In this document: one piece after another, positions 8,011 through 16,765 of the stretch
How the letters are laid out: the number at the start of each line of letters is the position of its first letter
Numbering within the stretch: position 1 is the first letter of the stretch
NCBI GenBank assembly: GCA_036130055.1
Contig: JAYYOR010000031.1
Span: 1 to 64,000, forward strand
Direction of reading: 5' to 3'
DNA: 64,000 bases
Source of the DNA: TMED69 sp036130055
GTDB lineage: Bacteria > Pseudomonadota > Gammaproteobacteria > Ga0077536
Position numbers and translations under genes: made by a program
The notes under the pieces: model-generated
Databases searched by the model: none
What the model was told of the DNA's origin: nothing
What the model saw: only the letters and a program-made list of their open reading frames with translations

Positions 8011-9348
8011 ATGGAAATATTCAAGTCTTTAGTTATCATTTTTTTTATAATATTGTTAAACATCTTTATTTCCGATTTCGATTATCGGTTCGACTTTACC
8101 GATCAAAAAATTTTTAGTCTTTCAAGTAAAACGAAAGAGTTTTTGCATTCAATTGACCAACCAGTTTCTATATCATTTGCTTATGACATGAGAAATCGGG
8201 CTTTTAAGGATGCAGCAGAAACACTGCGCTTGTTTTCAAGAGAAACAGAGCATATTTCATTAGAAATATTTGATCCAGTTATAGAACCATCTCTTGCAGA
8301 GAAGCATGGGATCCGATTTGCAGGTACAGCGATAATAGAATCGGGGGAGCGGAAGGTTGAGGTAAATCTTGTCGACGAAATTTCTTTCGTTAATAGTTTA
8401 ATAAAAGCTGTTTCTAGTGAGATAGGTTTAGTTTGCTTTACGACAGGTCATCTCGAAAGCGATCCATTTAGTCTCCAATCCCACGATCATTTTGAGGGAG
8501 GCAGTCACAATCATTCTTTTGGAGGCAAGCCGATCACTGTGCACGAGAAGCATGGAATGGGTGGTGTTTTTAATAAGCTCGTCACTTTAGGGTACAAAGT
8601 CAAAACGGTTTTTCTGGGAAAGGATAGTAAGCAAGTTGATGATTGTCTCGTTATTGTGATTGCTTCGCCGCAAAGGGCTTTTTTGAAATCTGAGGTTGTG
8701 GCAATCCGTGATTACATAAACCGTGGAGGAAACTTGTTGTTGATGGTAGAACCAAATGTCAAAACAGGTCTAGAGTTACTTTTCCAAGATTTCGGAGTCT
8801 CTTGGAATTCAGACTTTATTTTTGATAATCATAGCCATCTTCGAGCTGATAAATTTTCAGTTGCGGTAACCCAGTATCCTAAGCACAGAATAACTAGAGA
8901 CATTGCCTTGACCGTTTATCCAGGTGTGGTTGCTTTTGAAGTGATTCATTTGGAAAAACCAAATCAACTTAGACCATCAATCACTCCATTGGTTGAGACG
9001 TCCGAACGGGCTGCCAGTGCAAGTGAAAGAACTGACTTTGGAAAAAAAATAATTGGCTTGAATATAAAAAGCAAGATAAACGATTCAAACATTATTCTAT
9101 TTGGGGACGGAGACTTCGCAACTAATTCATTTTATAACATTGGAGATAATGGAAGATTTTTTTTAAAAATCATCGAGGATCTTACAAAAGTTGAGAATCC
9201 CCTCGGCATTGAACCGAAAGGTTACAAGGAAGAAATTTTAGACTTAACTAATAATCAAGTTACCATTTTGTTCATGCTCACGACACTTGCTTTACCAACA
9301 TTTTTCCTGCTCTTGGGTCTTTATGTCTTTCTTAAATCTCGTGTCTAG
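8011..9348 (+). CDS. GldG-like ABC transporter auxiliary protein
   Basis: A 445-residue protein with an N-terminal membrane helix (residues 5-21), a large extracytoplasmic region and a C-terminal helix (about 422-441). FDFTDQKIFSLSSKT and the following strand pattern are characteristic of the GldG/ABC-type auxiliary domain; the CLVIVIASPQRAFLKSEVVAIRDYINRGGNLLLMVEP block is its second conserved part. A histidine-rich loop near residues 157-180 (SHDHFEGGSHNHSFGG, then HEKHG) looks like an added metal-binding element. It probably works with the two ABC subunits just upstream. Confidence 0.85.
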   Translation: MEIFKSLVIIFFIILLNIFISDFDYRFDFTDQKIFSLSSKTKEFLHSIDQPVSISFAYDMRNRAFKDAAETLRLFSRETEHISLEIFDPVIEPSLAEKHGIRFAGTAIIESGERKVEVNLVDEISFVNSLIKAVSSEIGLVCFTTGHLESDPFSLQSHDHFEGGSHNHSFGGKPITVHEKHGMGGVFNKLVTLGYKVKTVFLGKDSKQVDDCLVIVIASPQRAFLKSEVVAIRDYINRGGNLLLMVEPNVKTGLELLFQDFGVSWNSDFIFDNHSHLRADKFSVAVTQYPKHRITRDIALTVYPGVVAFEVIHLEKPNQLRPSITPLVETSERAASASERTDFGKKIIGLNIKSKINDSNIILFGDGDFATNSFYNIGDNGRFFLKIIEDLTKVENPLGIEPKGYKEEILDLTNNQVTILFMLTTLALPTFFLLLGLYVFLKSRV

Positions 9349-9871
9349 TAGTTACACCAAGAAAATCCTATTTGGTATTTTCTTTTGTTGGATTTTGGCT
9401 TCTTGCGAAACAAAATATGATGGACATGTCCATCAATCAATCTCCCAGTCTTTAGTTGATTGTACTGAGATGATCTCGGTTTCGCTCAAAATAAACCGAG
9501 ACAGGACCGAAAGCATGCCTTCAATTGACAAAAAATTTCAATTTAACTCGCAAGTAAGTCCAGAATCTGTTCTTAAAACACTGTGTGTAGCCAAAGTAGA
9601 ACGAGTTATAAAAACTCGTTCAAGCGAGCTCGGAAAATATGAGCTTAAAGAAGAGTTTATTGCCAAATTGAGATTGAATTATGCTGATGCTCAATCTATT
9701 GATTTGTATTTTGGCAGAACGACTCCTGATGGTTTCGGTCAATATGTAAAAGTCGAGAGTCAGCCGGTCTTTAGTGGTTTGTTTCGTCCTACTACGGAAA
9801 TTTTGATTGTTCCAGCGTATCATCTAAAGCTTCTAACTGATGCAATGATAGAATTTCGCTCTAATAAATGA
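9323..9871 (+). CDS. Putative lipoprotein of the ABC auxiliary operon
   Basis: About 182 residues. The start is placed at the ATG at 9323, overlapping the GldG-like gene by 26 bp, because it puts a hydrophobic signal (KILFGIFFCWILASC) ahead of a lipobox Cys at about residue 28. The mature part is beta-rich with SIDLYFGRTTPDGFGQYVKV and a C-terminal amphipathic helix. GldAFG-type loci often end with a DUF4340-like protein and this may be a short, diverged version, but the match is weak. An earlier start at 9287 would put non-signal residues in front. Function unknown. Confidence 0.65.
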   Translation: MSFLNLVSSSYTKKILFGIFFCWILASCETKYDGHVHQSISQSLVDCTEMISVSLKINRDRTESMPSIDKKFQFNSQVSPESVLKTLCVAKVERVIKTRSSELGKYELKEEFIAKLRLNYADAQSIDLYFGRTTPDGFGQYVKVESQPVFSGLFRPTTEILIVPAYHLKLLTDAMIEFRSNK

Positions 9872-9902
9872 TACATTACATCAAATTTTTTTTTAAAGCA
9901 CC

Positions 9903-10271
9903 ATGGAACACCTATTAGAAGAACTTTTACATAATTATAATGCGAATTTGAAGGGCTTTATTTTTGGTTTCGCGCACGTTGGTATTATGTTAATTGGCTA
10001 TTACAGTGGCTGGAGCATTAATAGGCTTTTAAAGTTTGCCTCTAATGGATATGTTGCTGGAATAATTGGTGCTGGTTTATCACACGTCATTGCCGATCTT
10101 TTGGCAAGCCTTATCGACCCTCACTTGAGAGAAATGGTACTAGGTATCGTGATTGGGGGAATTGTTCCTTTACTTACAATTCCATTATTAGAAAAGTACA
10201 TCGTGAAACATGAGAAGCATATCGTGATAGGTGATCATGAAGATATCAGGAAAGATTTAGGGTCTCACTAG
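9903..10271 (+). CDS. Small membrane protein, unknown function
   Basis: A 122-residue protein with three likely membrane segments (about 18-36, 47-68 and 76-98), the last two rich in Gly/Ile (AGIIGAGLSHVIADLLASL; MVLGIVIGGIVPLLTIPLL). The C-terminal tail is charged and histidine-rich (VKHEKHIVIGDHED). It lies 31 bp after the lipoprotein gene, so it may belong to the same transcript. It converges on the MoaD-like gene with only 3 bp between stops. No family recognised. Confidence 0.65.
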   Translation: MEHLLEELLHNYNANLKGFIFGFAHVGIMLIGYYSGWSINRLLKFASNGYVAGIIGAGLSHVIADLLASLIDPHLREMVLGIVIGGIVPLLTIPLLEKYIVKHEKHIVIGDHEDIRKDLGSH

Positions 10272-10274
10272 TTA

Positions 10275-10523
10275 TCAGCCGCCTTCAATAGCTGGTATGA
10301 ACCTTATCACTTTGGTATTTTCTAATTCTTCGTCAAACCAGTCATGTATTATCTCATTACCTAAAGCACAGGCAAATCCATCAGATAATGCGTTTTTTAT
10401 ACCAGGATATTGCTTGTCTAGAGATGCTACTATTTGGTCGATTTTGTTTCCTGGGACGGTTAACTCTCGAACCCCTTTAGTATAAACATTAGCTATTTGA
10501 TCCGGAATATAGACTGTTCTCAT
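10275..10523 (-). CDS. MoaD/ThiS-family sulfur carrier protein
   Basis: An 82-residue ubiquitin-fold protein that ends in the diagnostic Gly-Gly (RFIPAIEGG), the site of adenylation and thiocarboxylate formation in MoaD and ThiS. The internal FACALGNEI block fits the family's central strand. Its ATG overlaps the TGA of the molybdoenzyme large-subunit gene (ATGA at 10520-10523), so the two are translationally coupled. A role in molybdopterin sulfur supply for that enzyme is likely from context, though a dedicated MoaD at this place is unusual and another thiolation role is possible. Confidence 0.82.
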   Translation of the reverse strand: MRTVYIPDQIANVYTKGVRELTVPGNKIDQIVASLDKQYPGIKNALSDGFACALGNEIIHDWFDEELENTKVIRFIPAIEGG

Positions 10524-12856
10524 TCGCTAGCATCAATTTCAGCGAGGATTTTTATCGGATTCAAAGGTAGATTGGTCATTCTTTTACCTATCGCATTTGA
10601 TACCGCATTTGCGACGGCAGCCAGTGGTGGTACTATGGGAGTTTCTCCAACCCCGCGAACCCCAAATGGATGTCCGGGATTTGGGACCTCAATTAGAATT
10701 GTTTCTATCATTGGCAAATCAGATGCAACTGGAATTCGATAATCTAAGAACCCGGTGTTCAGTAAATTTCCATTTTCATTATAAACGTATTCTTCGTTTA
10801 GGGCCCATCCAATTCCTTGAACAGCCCCTCCCTGAAGTTGGCCTTCCACGTAACTCGGATGGATGGCTTTGCCCACATCTTGGATTGCTGTATACCGAAG
10901 CACTGTTACGCGCCCTGTTTCAGGATCGACTTCCACATCACAAATATGAAGACCGAATCCTGGGCCCGCTCCTTTTTTTACGTTAATATTTGCCTTTCCA
11001 CTGATTGCACCGCCCGTTTTAAACGCAATTTTTGCAATTTCTTTCATAGACATTGGTTTTATATCTGCTCTCTCAATGCAGATCGCCGCGCCATCTTTCC
11101 ACTCAACTTGGGCTGGGTCAACTTTCCAAAATTTGGCAGCTCGAAGACACATTTCGGTAATCATATCTTTTGCAGCTTCAATTACGGATTTTCCAGTCGC
11201 AAAAGTGACTCGACTACCACCTGTTAAGTCTGAATAGGGAATTGATTCTGTGTCTGCTACTACTGGTTTTACATTAGCCACATCTATGCCTAGAGTTTCC
11301 GCCGCCATCATTGCCATTGAAGCTCTAGACCCTCCAATGTCAGGGTTTCCTGTAGCAACCGTAACTTTGCCATCTTCGTTTATCATTATTTCTGCGCTTG
11401 AATTTCCTCCTATGTTGAACCAAAAGCCAGAGGCGACCCCCCTTCCTTGGTATGGCTTAAGTCTTCTATTGTAATGGCTAGTTTTGCGTCCGGCTTCAAG
11501 GCACTCTCTGTTTCCTATTCGGTCAAAAGTTACACCATAAGGCGCTGTAGTGCCTTCGGTAGCACAGTTCTTAAGTCTGAGCTCGATTGGATCTATTTTT
11601 AGGATTGAAGCTAATTCGTCTATCGCTGACTCGACCGCGAATGCTGCAACGGGTGCACCAGGAGCTCTGTATGCAGCGGCTTTCGGTCGATTAACTAGAA
11701 CATCCCAGCCTGTGCACTTGACGTCTTTTAGGTTATAGGGAGCGAAAGCTGTCATACATCCTAATCCAACAGGTGAGCCAGCAAAGGCCCCAGCTTCATA
11801 TTTTAATTCAATAAGACCAGCTACAAAATTACCATTTTTATCGGCTCCCAACTTAACTCTTGCGGTTCCCCCAGATGTTGGTCCTGTGGCTCTCATTACC
11901 TCAGTTCTATTCATGACAAATTTGACGGGACGTCCTGTTTTTTGAGACAGTTTTAGCCCTAATGGTTCGAGATAAATAGTTGTTTTTCCGCCGAAGCCGC
12001 CCCCGATTTCTGCCGGTATGACTTTTATTTTTGAAGTTTCCATTCCGCATATTTTTGCTGTATAGGCCCGAACCATGAATGCACCTTGGCTCGAGCACCA
12101 TATGGTCGCTTGACCGTCTTTTGTATAGCTTGCAACGCAGGCGTGAGGCTCAATATAACCTTGGTGTACGGTTTGAGTGCTATATTCTCTTTCCAAAATA
12201 AAATCTGCGTTCTTAATTGCTTTATCAGGATCGCCTAATAGAAACTCTACTTTTTTTGAAATATTGGATGGTTTGTTTGTTGGCTTATCGAGACCCTCTG
12301 TAAAAATATTCTTATCGACGATTGGTGCATTTTTCTTTTCAGCTGATTTTATATTCATCACAGGCTTCAGTAGTTTGTATTGTACGTCTATTAGACTAGC
12401 CGCTTCGTTTGCGATTGCTTGGGATGTGGCGGCAACTGCTGCAATGGCATGTCCATCGTACAAAACCTTATCTTTTGCTAGTATATTTCTTGCGAGATCA
12501 AAAAAATTTATATTTGAATTTTTATCCGAAGGCTTTAACCGTGCGAGGTCTTGATGTGTGATTACGCCTTTGACACCCTCAAGATTCAGAGCTTTTGAAT
12601 AGTCAATTTTTTTAATAATTGCATGTGCGTGCTTGCTTCGATGCACGGCTCCGAATAACATTCCGTTCAATGCCATATCGGCCCCGAAGTTAGCCTTACC
12701 GGTTACTTTGTCTATACCATCCGGACGAATGGGACGAGAACCTATAACTTTGAACTCATTTCCCTTTCGTTCGCCTTCGTTAAATGACTTGGTGTCGTTT
12801 TTTATCATCTCTTCTTTGTTTAATTTTTTGGTTTTTTCTGTTCTAACACTACTCAT
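10520..12856 (-). CDS. Xanthine/CO-dehydrogenase-family molybdopterin-binding subunit
   Basis: A 778-residue large subunit of a molybdenum hydroxylase. PDGIDKVTGKANFGAD opens the conserved domain at about residue 44. EIGGGFGGKT and PAAYRAPGAPVAAFAVESA bind the molybdopterin cofactor, and the C-terminal GVRGVGETPIVPPLAA holds the catalytic Glu. The active-site loop reads AYRAPG, not the AYRCSFR of true (form I) CO dehydrogenase, so the enzyme is a form II or xanthine/aldehyde oxidoreductase-like protein of unknown substrate. The first ~35 residues are Lys/Glu-rich and nonconserved; an internal ATG at about residue 18 is an alternative. It overlaps the iron-sulfur subunit gene by 8 bp. Confidence 0.92.
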   Translation of the reverse strand: MSSVRTEKTKKLNKEEMIKNDTKSFNEGERKGNEFKVIGSRPIRPDGIDKVTGKANFGADMALNGMLFGAVHRSKHAHAIIKKIDYSKALNLEGVKGVITHQDLARLKPSDKNSNINFFDLARNILAKDKVLYDGHAIAAVAATSQAIANEAASLIDVQYKLLKPVMNIKSAEKKNAPIVDKNIFTEGLDKPTNKPSNISKKVEFLLGDPDKAIKNADFILEREYSTQTVHQGYIEPHACVASYTKDGQATIWCSSQGAFMVRAYTAKICGMETSKIKVIPAEIGGGFGGKTTIYLEPLGLKLSQKTGRPVKFVMNRTEVMRATGPTSGGTARVKLGADKNGNFVAGLIELKYEAGAFAGSPVGLGCMTAFAPYNLKDVKCTGWDVLVNRPKAAAYRAPGAPVAAFAVESAIDELASILKIDPIELRLKNCATEGTTAPYGVTFDRIGNRECLEAGRKTSHYNRRLKPYQGRGVASGFWFNIGGNSSAEIMINEDGKVTVATGNPDIGGSRASMAMMAAETLGIDVANVKPVVADTESIPYSDLTGGSRVTFATGKSVIEAAKDMITEMCLRAAKFWKVDPAQVEWKDGAAICIERADIKPMSMKEIAKIAFKTGGAISGKANINVKKGAGPGFGLHICDVEVDPETGRVTVLRYTAIQDVGKAIHPSYVEGQLQGGAVQGIGWALNEEYVYNENGNLLNTGFLDYRIPVASDLPMIETILIEVPNPGHPFGVRGVGETPIVPPLAAVANAVSNAIGKRMTNLPLNPIKILAEIDASE

Positions 12857-13331
12857 TTTCGGTCCTCATAGATTTGGCCGCTCTTAAAACGGCCTTTATA
12901 ATCTTGTCATATCCTGTGCAACGGCATAGGTTGCCCGCCAACCAGTATCGGACTTCTTCTTCGGAGGGATCCGGATTTTCATCTAACAAGGCTTTTGCTG
13001 CGACTATAAATCCAGGTGTACAAACTCCGCACTGCAGTGCTGCTTCTTCGAGAAAAGTTTTTTGTAGGGGATGTAGGGTTTGTTCACTCCCTATTCCTTC
13101 TATAGTTTCAATATCGCAACCATTAGCCTCGACGCCTAATACTAAACATGCGCAAACCAATCTGCCGTTTAACGTGACACTACATGCACCGCAGTCACCG
13201 GTAGAACATCCTTCTTTTGTACCGGTAAGATAAAGTTCATCCCGTAAACAGTCTAAAAGTGTCTGCTGTGTTTCGCAGAGAACTTCTACACGATCTCCGT
13301 TTACATTCATGCTGACATGATGCTTATTCAT
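12849..13331 (-). CDS. [2Fe-2S] subunit of molybdenum hydroxylase
   Basis: A 160-residue small subunit with both [2Fe-2S] clusters: the plant-type cluster in GCSTGDCGACSV plus the later Cys of GRLVCACLV, and the helical cluster in LQCGVCTPGF with NLCRCTGYD. It passes electrons from the molybdenum centre to FAD. The length and motif order match CoxS/XdhC-type subunits. It starts 2 bp after the FAD subunit stop and overlaps the large subunit, giving the order FAD-FeS-Mo-carrier. Confidence 0.94.
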   Translation of the reverse strand: MNKHHVSMNVNGDRVEVLCETQQTLLDCLRDELYLTGTKEGCSTGDCGACSVTLNGRLVCACLVLGVEANGCDIETIEGIGSEQTLHPLQKTFLEEAALQCGVCTPGFIVAAKALLDENPDPSEEEVRYWLAGNLCRCTGYDKIIKAVLRAAKSMRTENE

Positions 13332-13333
13332 AA

Positions 13334-14206
13334 TTAACTGTTCCTTATGATTCTATCTTTTGCTATTTGCACTGCGCGTTTTGCCAACACCCCTGCTACT
13401 TTAGTTCGATACTGAATTGTTCCTCTTGTATCATTAATAGGGTCACAGGCCTCCTGACAAGCTAGGGTTAATTCAGTAAGTGTTTCTTCATTAATTTCCC
13501 TACCTTTTAAGATTTTAGTTGCGGCTTTGACTAGTGTTGCCTTAGGAGCAACCGCTCCTAAACATATTCTGGCTGCGATGCATTTATTTGTTTCATCAAG
13601 TGTTAAAAATGCCCCTGCACCAACTACAGCTATATCCATTTCAGTTCTAGGTATCAACCTGAGATATGCCGAAGACGATCTGACCGGATGTTTTGGCAAG
13701 TATATACTTGTTAGCATCTCATCGCGTTTTAAGATAGTTTTACCAGGTCCTTTCACGAATGCTTCGACTTTCACATCTCTTTTTCCGTAAGGGCCGGCTA
13801 TTCTGCAGATAGCCCCGTTGGATATCATTGCCGGGACACTATCGGCGGCAGGAGAGCCGTTGCATAGATTTCCACCGAGACTTGCTCTACCTTGAATCTG
13901 GGTTGAACCAATTAGTTCTAACGCCTCTAAAATGCCAGGCCAATTATCTCTCACATATTGGCACTCACTTAATGTGGCTCCAGACACAGCCGCGCCAATT
14001 CGCACACCACCTCTTTCTTTTGATATTTTATAGGCTTCTTTTATATTTTTTATATCAATAATAAGTTCTGGTTTGATTCGACCAGTACGAAGCTGGACCA
14101 ATAGGTCTGTTCCGCCGGCGATAACTTTTGATTTTCCTTTGTTTTGAGCAAGAAGCCTTACCGCCCCTGCTACTGATTTTGGGGCCGCGAAACTCATCTG
14201 GTTCAT
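13334..14206 (-). CDS. FAD-binding subunit of molybdenum hydroxylase
   Basis: A 290-residue medium subunit. VIAGGTDLLVQLRTG and GRASLGGNLCNGSPAADSVPAM are the two flavin-binding signatures of the CoxM/XdhB family; the C-terminal CO-dehydrogenase flavoprotein domain follows (RTEMDIAVVGAGAF). It is the first gene of the operon, with AAGGA ahead of the ATG and about 100 bp of upstream sequence before the acyl-CoA dehydrogenase gene. Confidence 0.93.
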   Translation of the reverse strand: MNQMSFAAPKSVAGAVRLLAQNKGKSKVIAGGTDLLVQLRTGRIKPELIIDIKNIKEAYKISKERGGVRIGAAVSGATLSECQYVRDNWPGILEALELIGSTQIQGRASLGGNLCNGSPAADSVPAMISNGAICRIAGPYGKRDVKVEAFVKGPGKTILKRDEMLTSIYLPKHPVRSSSAYLRLIPRTEMDIAVVGAGAFLTLDETNKCIAARICLGAVAPKATLVKAATKILKGREINEETLTELTLACQEACDPINDTRGTIQYRTKVAGVLAKRAVQIAKDRIIRNS

Positions 14207-14304
14207 TCTTATTCCTTTTTAATAATACAGCTTAATTTTATCTCAAACAAAACAAAATCGGTAGCTAATCGACATAAAGAGCAAGAAAAAGACAATTTAA
14301 AAAG

Positions 14305-16617
14305 TTAATCGGAAGGAAGAGAAAGAACATTTTTCGAAACGATATTTCTTTGTATCTCGTTAGATCCGCCATAAATTGTGGCCGGCCTAGCATTGTAGAA
14401 TTGACTAAGAATATCTACTTTTGAATTACCAAAAGATATCTCTCCTAATTTAGACCCTTGGTTCTGAGCTAAATCAATTAATAACTCGGTAAGCTCTGCA
14501 AATGTTTCGGTTGCCCATATTTTTAGTATAGACACGTCTGGGCCTAATTCTTCCCCTTTTCTCACAATATCAGCAAATTTTTGATAAATTGATTCAAGAT
14601 CCAAAACGTCAAGCTTAAGCTTTGTTAGCCTGTCTCGGTGCGAAGAAGATACGGAAAAGGTTTCTTCTTCGAAAATTTCTTCGATTCGCTGAAGAACAAA
14701 CTGTGACTGTCTTGGGCTTCCCAAAAAAATTCTCTCAAAACCCAATAATGCTTTAGCAATAGACCAGCCTTTGTTGATTTCGCCGACCATGCTGTCAAAA
14801 GGCACTCGTACATTGTCCAGAAAGACCTCACAAAATTCTTCATGCCCGGCAATATTTTTAATCGGCCTTACCGTAACTCCTGGTTGATTGAGGTCTATTA
14901 AGAAGAAACTAATACTTTCTTGCGGTTTGCTTTTTGTCGCTGTTTTTGCCAAACAAAACATATGTGTTGCATCTTGGGCCATCGTGGTCCATGTTTTCTG
15001 ACCAGTTATTACAAACTCATCGCCATCTTTTTCAGCTTTGGTTTGTAGACTAGCAAGGTCGCTACCGGCATTAGGTTCTGAATAACCCTGGCACCATATT
15101 GTTTTGCCTTTTATGATATCCGGAAGATATCGGGCCTGCTGCGCCGTTGTGCCGTGTTTAATTAAGAGCGGACCCACCATAACGATTCCCATATCCGGAG
15201 CACGTCCTACCCCATATCGCTCTAGTTCTTCGATGTGAATCAATTGTTGAGATGGTGTGAGGCCCATACCGCCAAATTTTTCTGGCCAAGCTGGTGCTAT
15301 CCAACCATATTCGGATTGTTTTTTGTACCAGTTTTTCACCTCTTCCCAACGAAATCTTTTCTTAGGGTATCTGAGTGAGTCAGGGTATTCAGAAACTAGG
15401 AAGGATCGTGAGATTTCTCGAAACTCTTCATCAGAGAGTGAGGACCACCCTTGTTTTGGTTTTTGTTTCCACTTATCGCTTATTTTTGCGTTAAGTCCAA
15501 TTTTCTTAATTGAGCATTTTTCTAATTGTTGGAAATTTTTGCTGTGGGCAGTACTGTTGCCAAGTCGCGAGGAAAGTACGAGGGATCTATTAACGAATAA
15601 ACCAACGTCACATTCATCTGTATAACCCATCCCACCGTGCATTTGGATGGACTCTCTTGTGATTATTTTTGACGTTTGGTTAGCTCTATATTTTGCCCTC
15701 GACAAAAGTTTTTCTGTTCCAAGACTTGCTGAATCTTGGGAGATGCTACTTATCGTATCTTCCAAAACTGCTTCTGAGATTCTTAATTGAATATACATAT
15801 CAACCGCTCGGTGTTGCAGCGCTTGGAAGCTCCCGATTCTTTTACCGAACTGAGTCCTTGTTTTTAAATAATCAATTGTTAAATTTAATAATTCTTTACT
15901 TAGTCCATTCAAGTAAGCGCAATGACCAACAAGACTCAAATTTTTTGATCTTTGTATATTTGTCTTAGCTAGGTCGCCCGAAGCAAGGATTTGGTCTTTT
16001 TGAACCAGAAAGTTTGAAAAGGTTAATCTCAAACAACTACTGCCATCGGCTAGGTTGATTTTTTCTCCTAATACTCCCTTACCATCTATCGCAATTTTTA
16101 AGATAGTGCAATGGTCAGGGTCTTCCAAACCAAGAATTGCAAATTTCGCTTGACATGGAATCTGTTGGGCAAAAATTTCGCCATTTAATCTCATTTCTTT
16201 CCGGTCAAACATTAGTTCTTCACTTGTGGCGATGTGATGTCCGACCAGAGATTTTGCACTTGAGATAGATTGGTTCAATTCAAAATTATTTTCAACTTGA
16301 TTTAACAGGCTCAAGGGCCCAACGCCGCATTCTAAAAAAGGCTCAGGAGCTCCCTTGGTACCCATTTCATATGTTATCATTTTAACCGCTCGACTAATGA
16401 AGCTTATATCATTTTCTTCGGAGAAAAGAATACTAAGCCAGCCTAGACCAGCTATTTTTAGCCATGCCTCTTCATCAAAGTTCTGTCCTTCATCCCTTAT
16501 TTTTCTTAAACGAGACCGACCGAGCTCTGCATTAACAAAATTAATGACTGAATTTTCAAGTAAATCAAGTATTTCTTGATTTTCGTCTGGTTCAATTGAA
16601 CATGAGGTTTGTTGCAT
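14305..16617 (-). CDS. Tandem fused acyl-CoA dehydrogenase
   Basis: At 770 residues this is about twice the usual length. Two acyl-CoA dehydrogenase units follow one another. The first (about 1-360) has diverged N-terminal domains but a recognisable C-terminal QFGKRIGSFQALQHRAVD and IQMHGGMGYTDE. The second (about 395-770) is well kept: WCQGYSEPNAGSDLASL, GQKTWTTMAQDA, and YGGSNEIQRNIVSKNVL. Separate FadE-type subunits of this kind form alpha2beta2 enzymes in steroid side-chain degradation, so the fusion may join such a pair in one chain. Substrate unknown. It is divergent from selA. Confidence 0.9.
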   Translation of the reverse strand: MQQTSCSIEPDENQEILDLLENSVINFVNAELGRSRLRKIRDEGQNFDEEAWLKIAGLGWLSILFSEENDISFISRAVKMITYEMGTKGAPEPFLECGVGPLSLLNQVENNFELNQSISSAKSLVGHHIATSEELMFDRKEMRLNGEIFAQQIPCQAKFAILGLEDPDHCTILKIAIDGKGVLGEKINLADGSSCLRLTFSNFLVQKDQILASGDLAKTNIQRSKNLSLVGHCAYLNGLSKELLNLTIDYLKTRTQFGKRIGSFQALQHRAVDMYIQLRISEAVLEDTISSISQDSASLGTEKLLSRAKYRANQTSKIITRESIQMHGGMGYTDECDVGLFVNRSLVLSSRLGNSTAHSKNFQQLEKCSIKKIGLNAKISDKWKQKPKQGWSSLSDEEFREISRSFLVSEYPDSLRYPKKRFRWEEVKNWYKKQSEYGWIAPAWPEKFGGMGLTPSQQLIHIEELERYGVGRAPDMGIVMVGPLLIKHGTTAQQARYLPDIIKGKTIWCQGYSEPNAGSDLASLQTKAEKDGDEFVITGQKTWTTMAQDATHMFCLAKTATKSKPQESISFFLIDLNQPGVTVRPIKNIAGHEEFCEVFLDNVRVPFDSMVGEINKGWSIAKALLGFERIFLGSPRQSQFVLQRIEEIFEEETFSVSSSHRDRLTKLKLDVLDLESIYQKFADIVRKGEELGPDVSILKIWATETFAELTELLIDLAQNQGSKLGEISFGNSKVDILSQFYNARPATIYGGSNEIQRNIVSKNVLSLPSD

Positions 16618-16734
16618 TAATTTGCTTCTCCATAACTAATGTATGTATCCTAATAGTTTTTATACGATAAATAGCTAAAACCTTCAACCTAATATCGTTA
16701 TTAAAACGTGAAATTACTTTCCCAGATTTAACGG

Positions 16735-16740
16735 TATAAT
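16735..16740 (+). promoter_or_regulatory. Probable -10 element for selA
   Basis: A perfect TATAAT lies 26 bp before the selA ATG in the short gap between two divergent genes. No convincing -35 is present at 16-18 bp (TTACTT at 16714 is at 15). The position is suitable for a sigma-70 promoter serving selA-selB-selC. Confidence 0.4.
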
Positions 16741-16765
16741 TATAATTTTATTCTTAAAATTTGAT

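Noticed and set aside
10297..12887. Many long plus-strand frames opposite the molybdenum-hydroxylase genes
   Set aside because: They are antisense shadows of strongly conserved genes and show no domain of their own.
16714..16719. TTACTT as the -35 of selA
   Set aside because: Spacing to TATAAT is 15 bp, shorter than the usual 16-18, and the match is weak.
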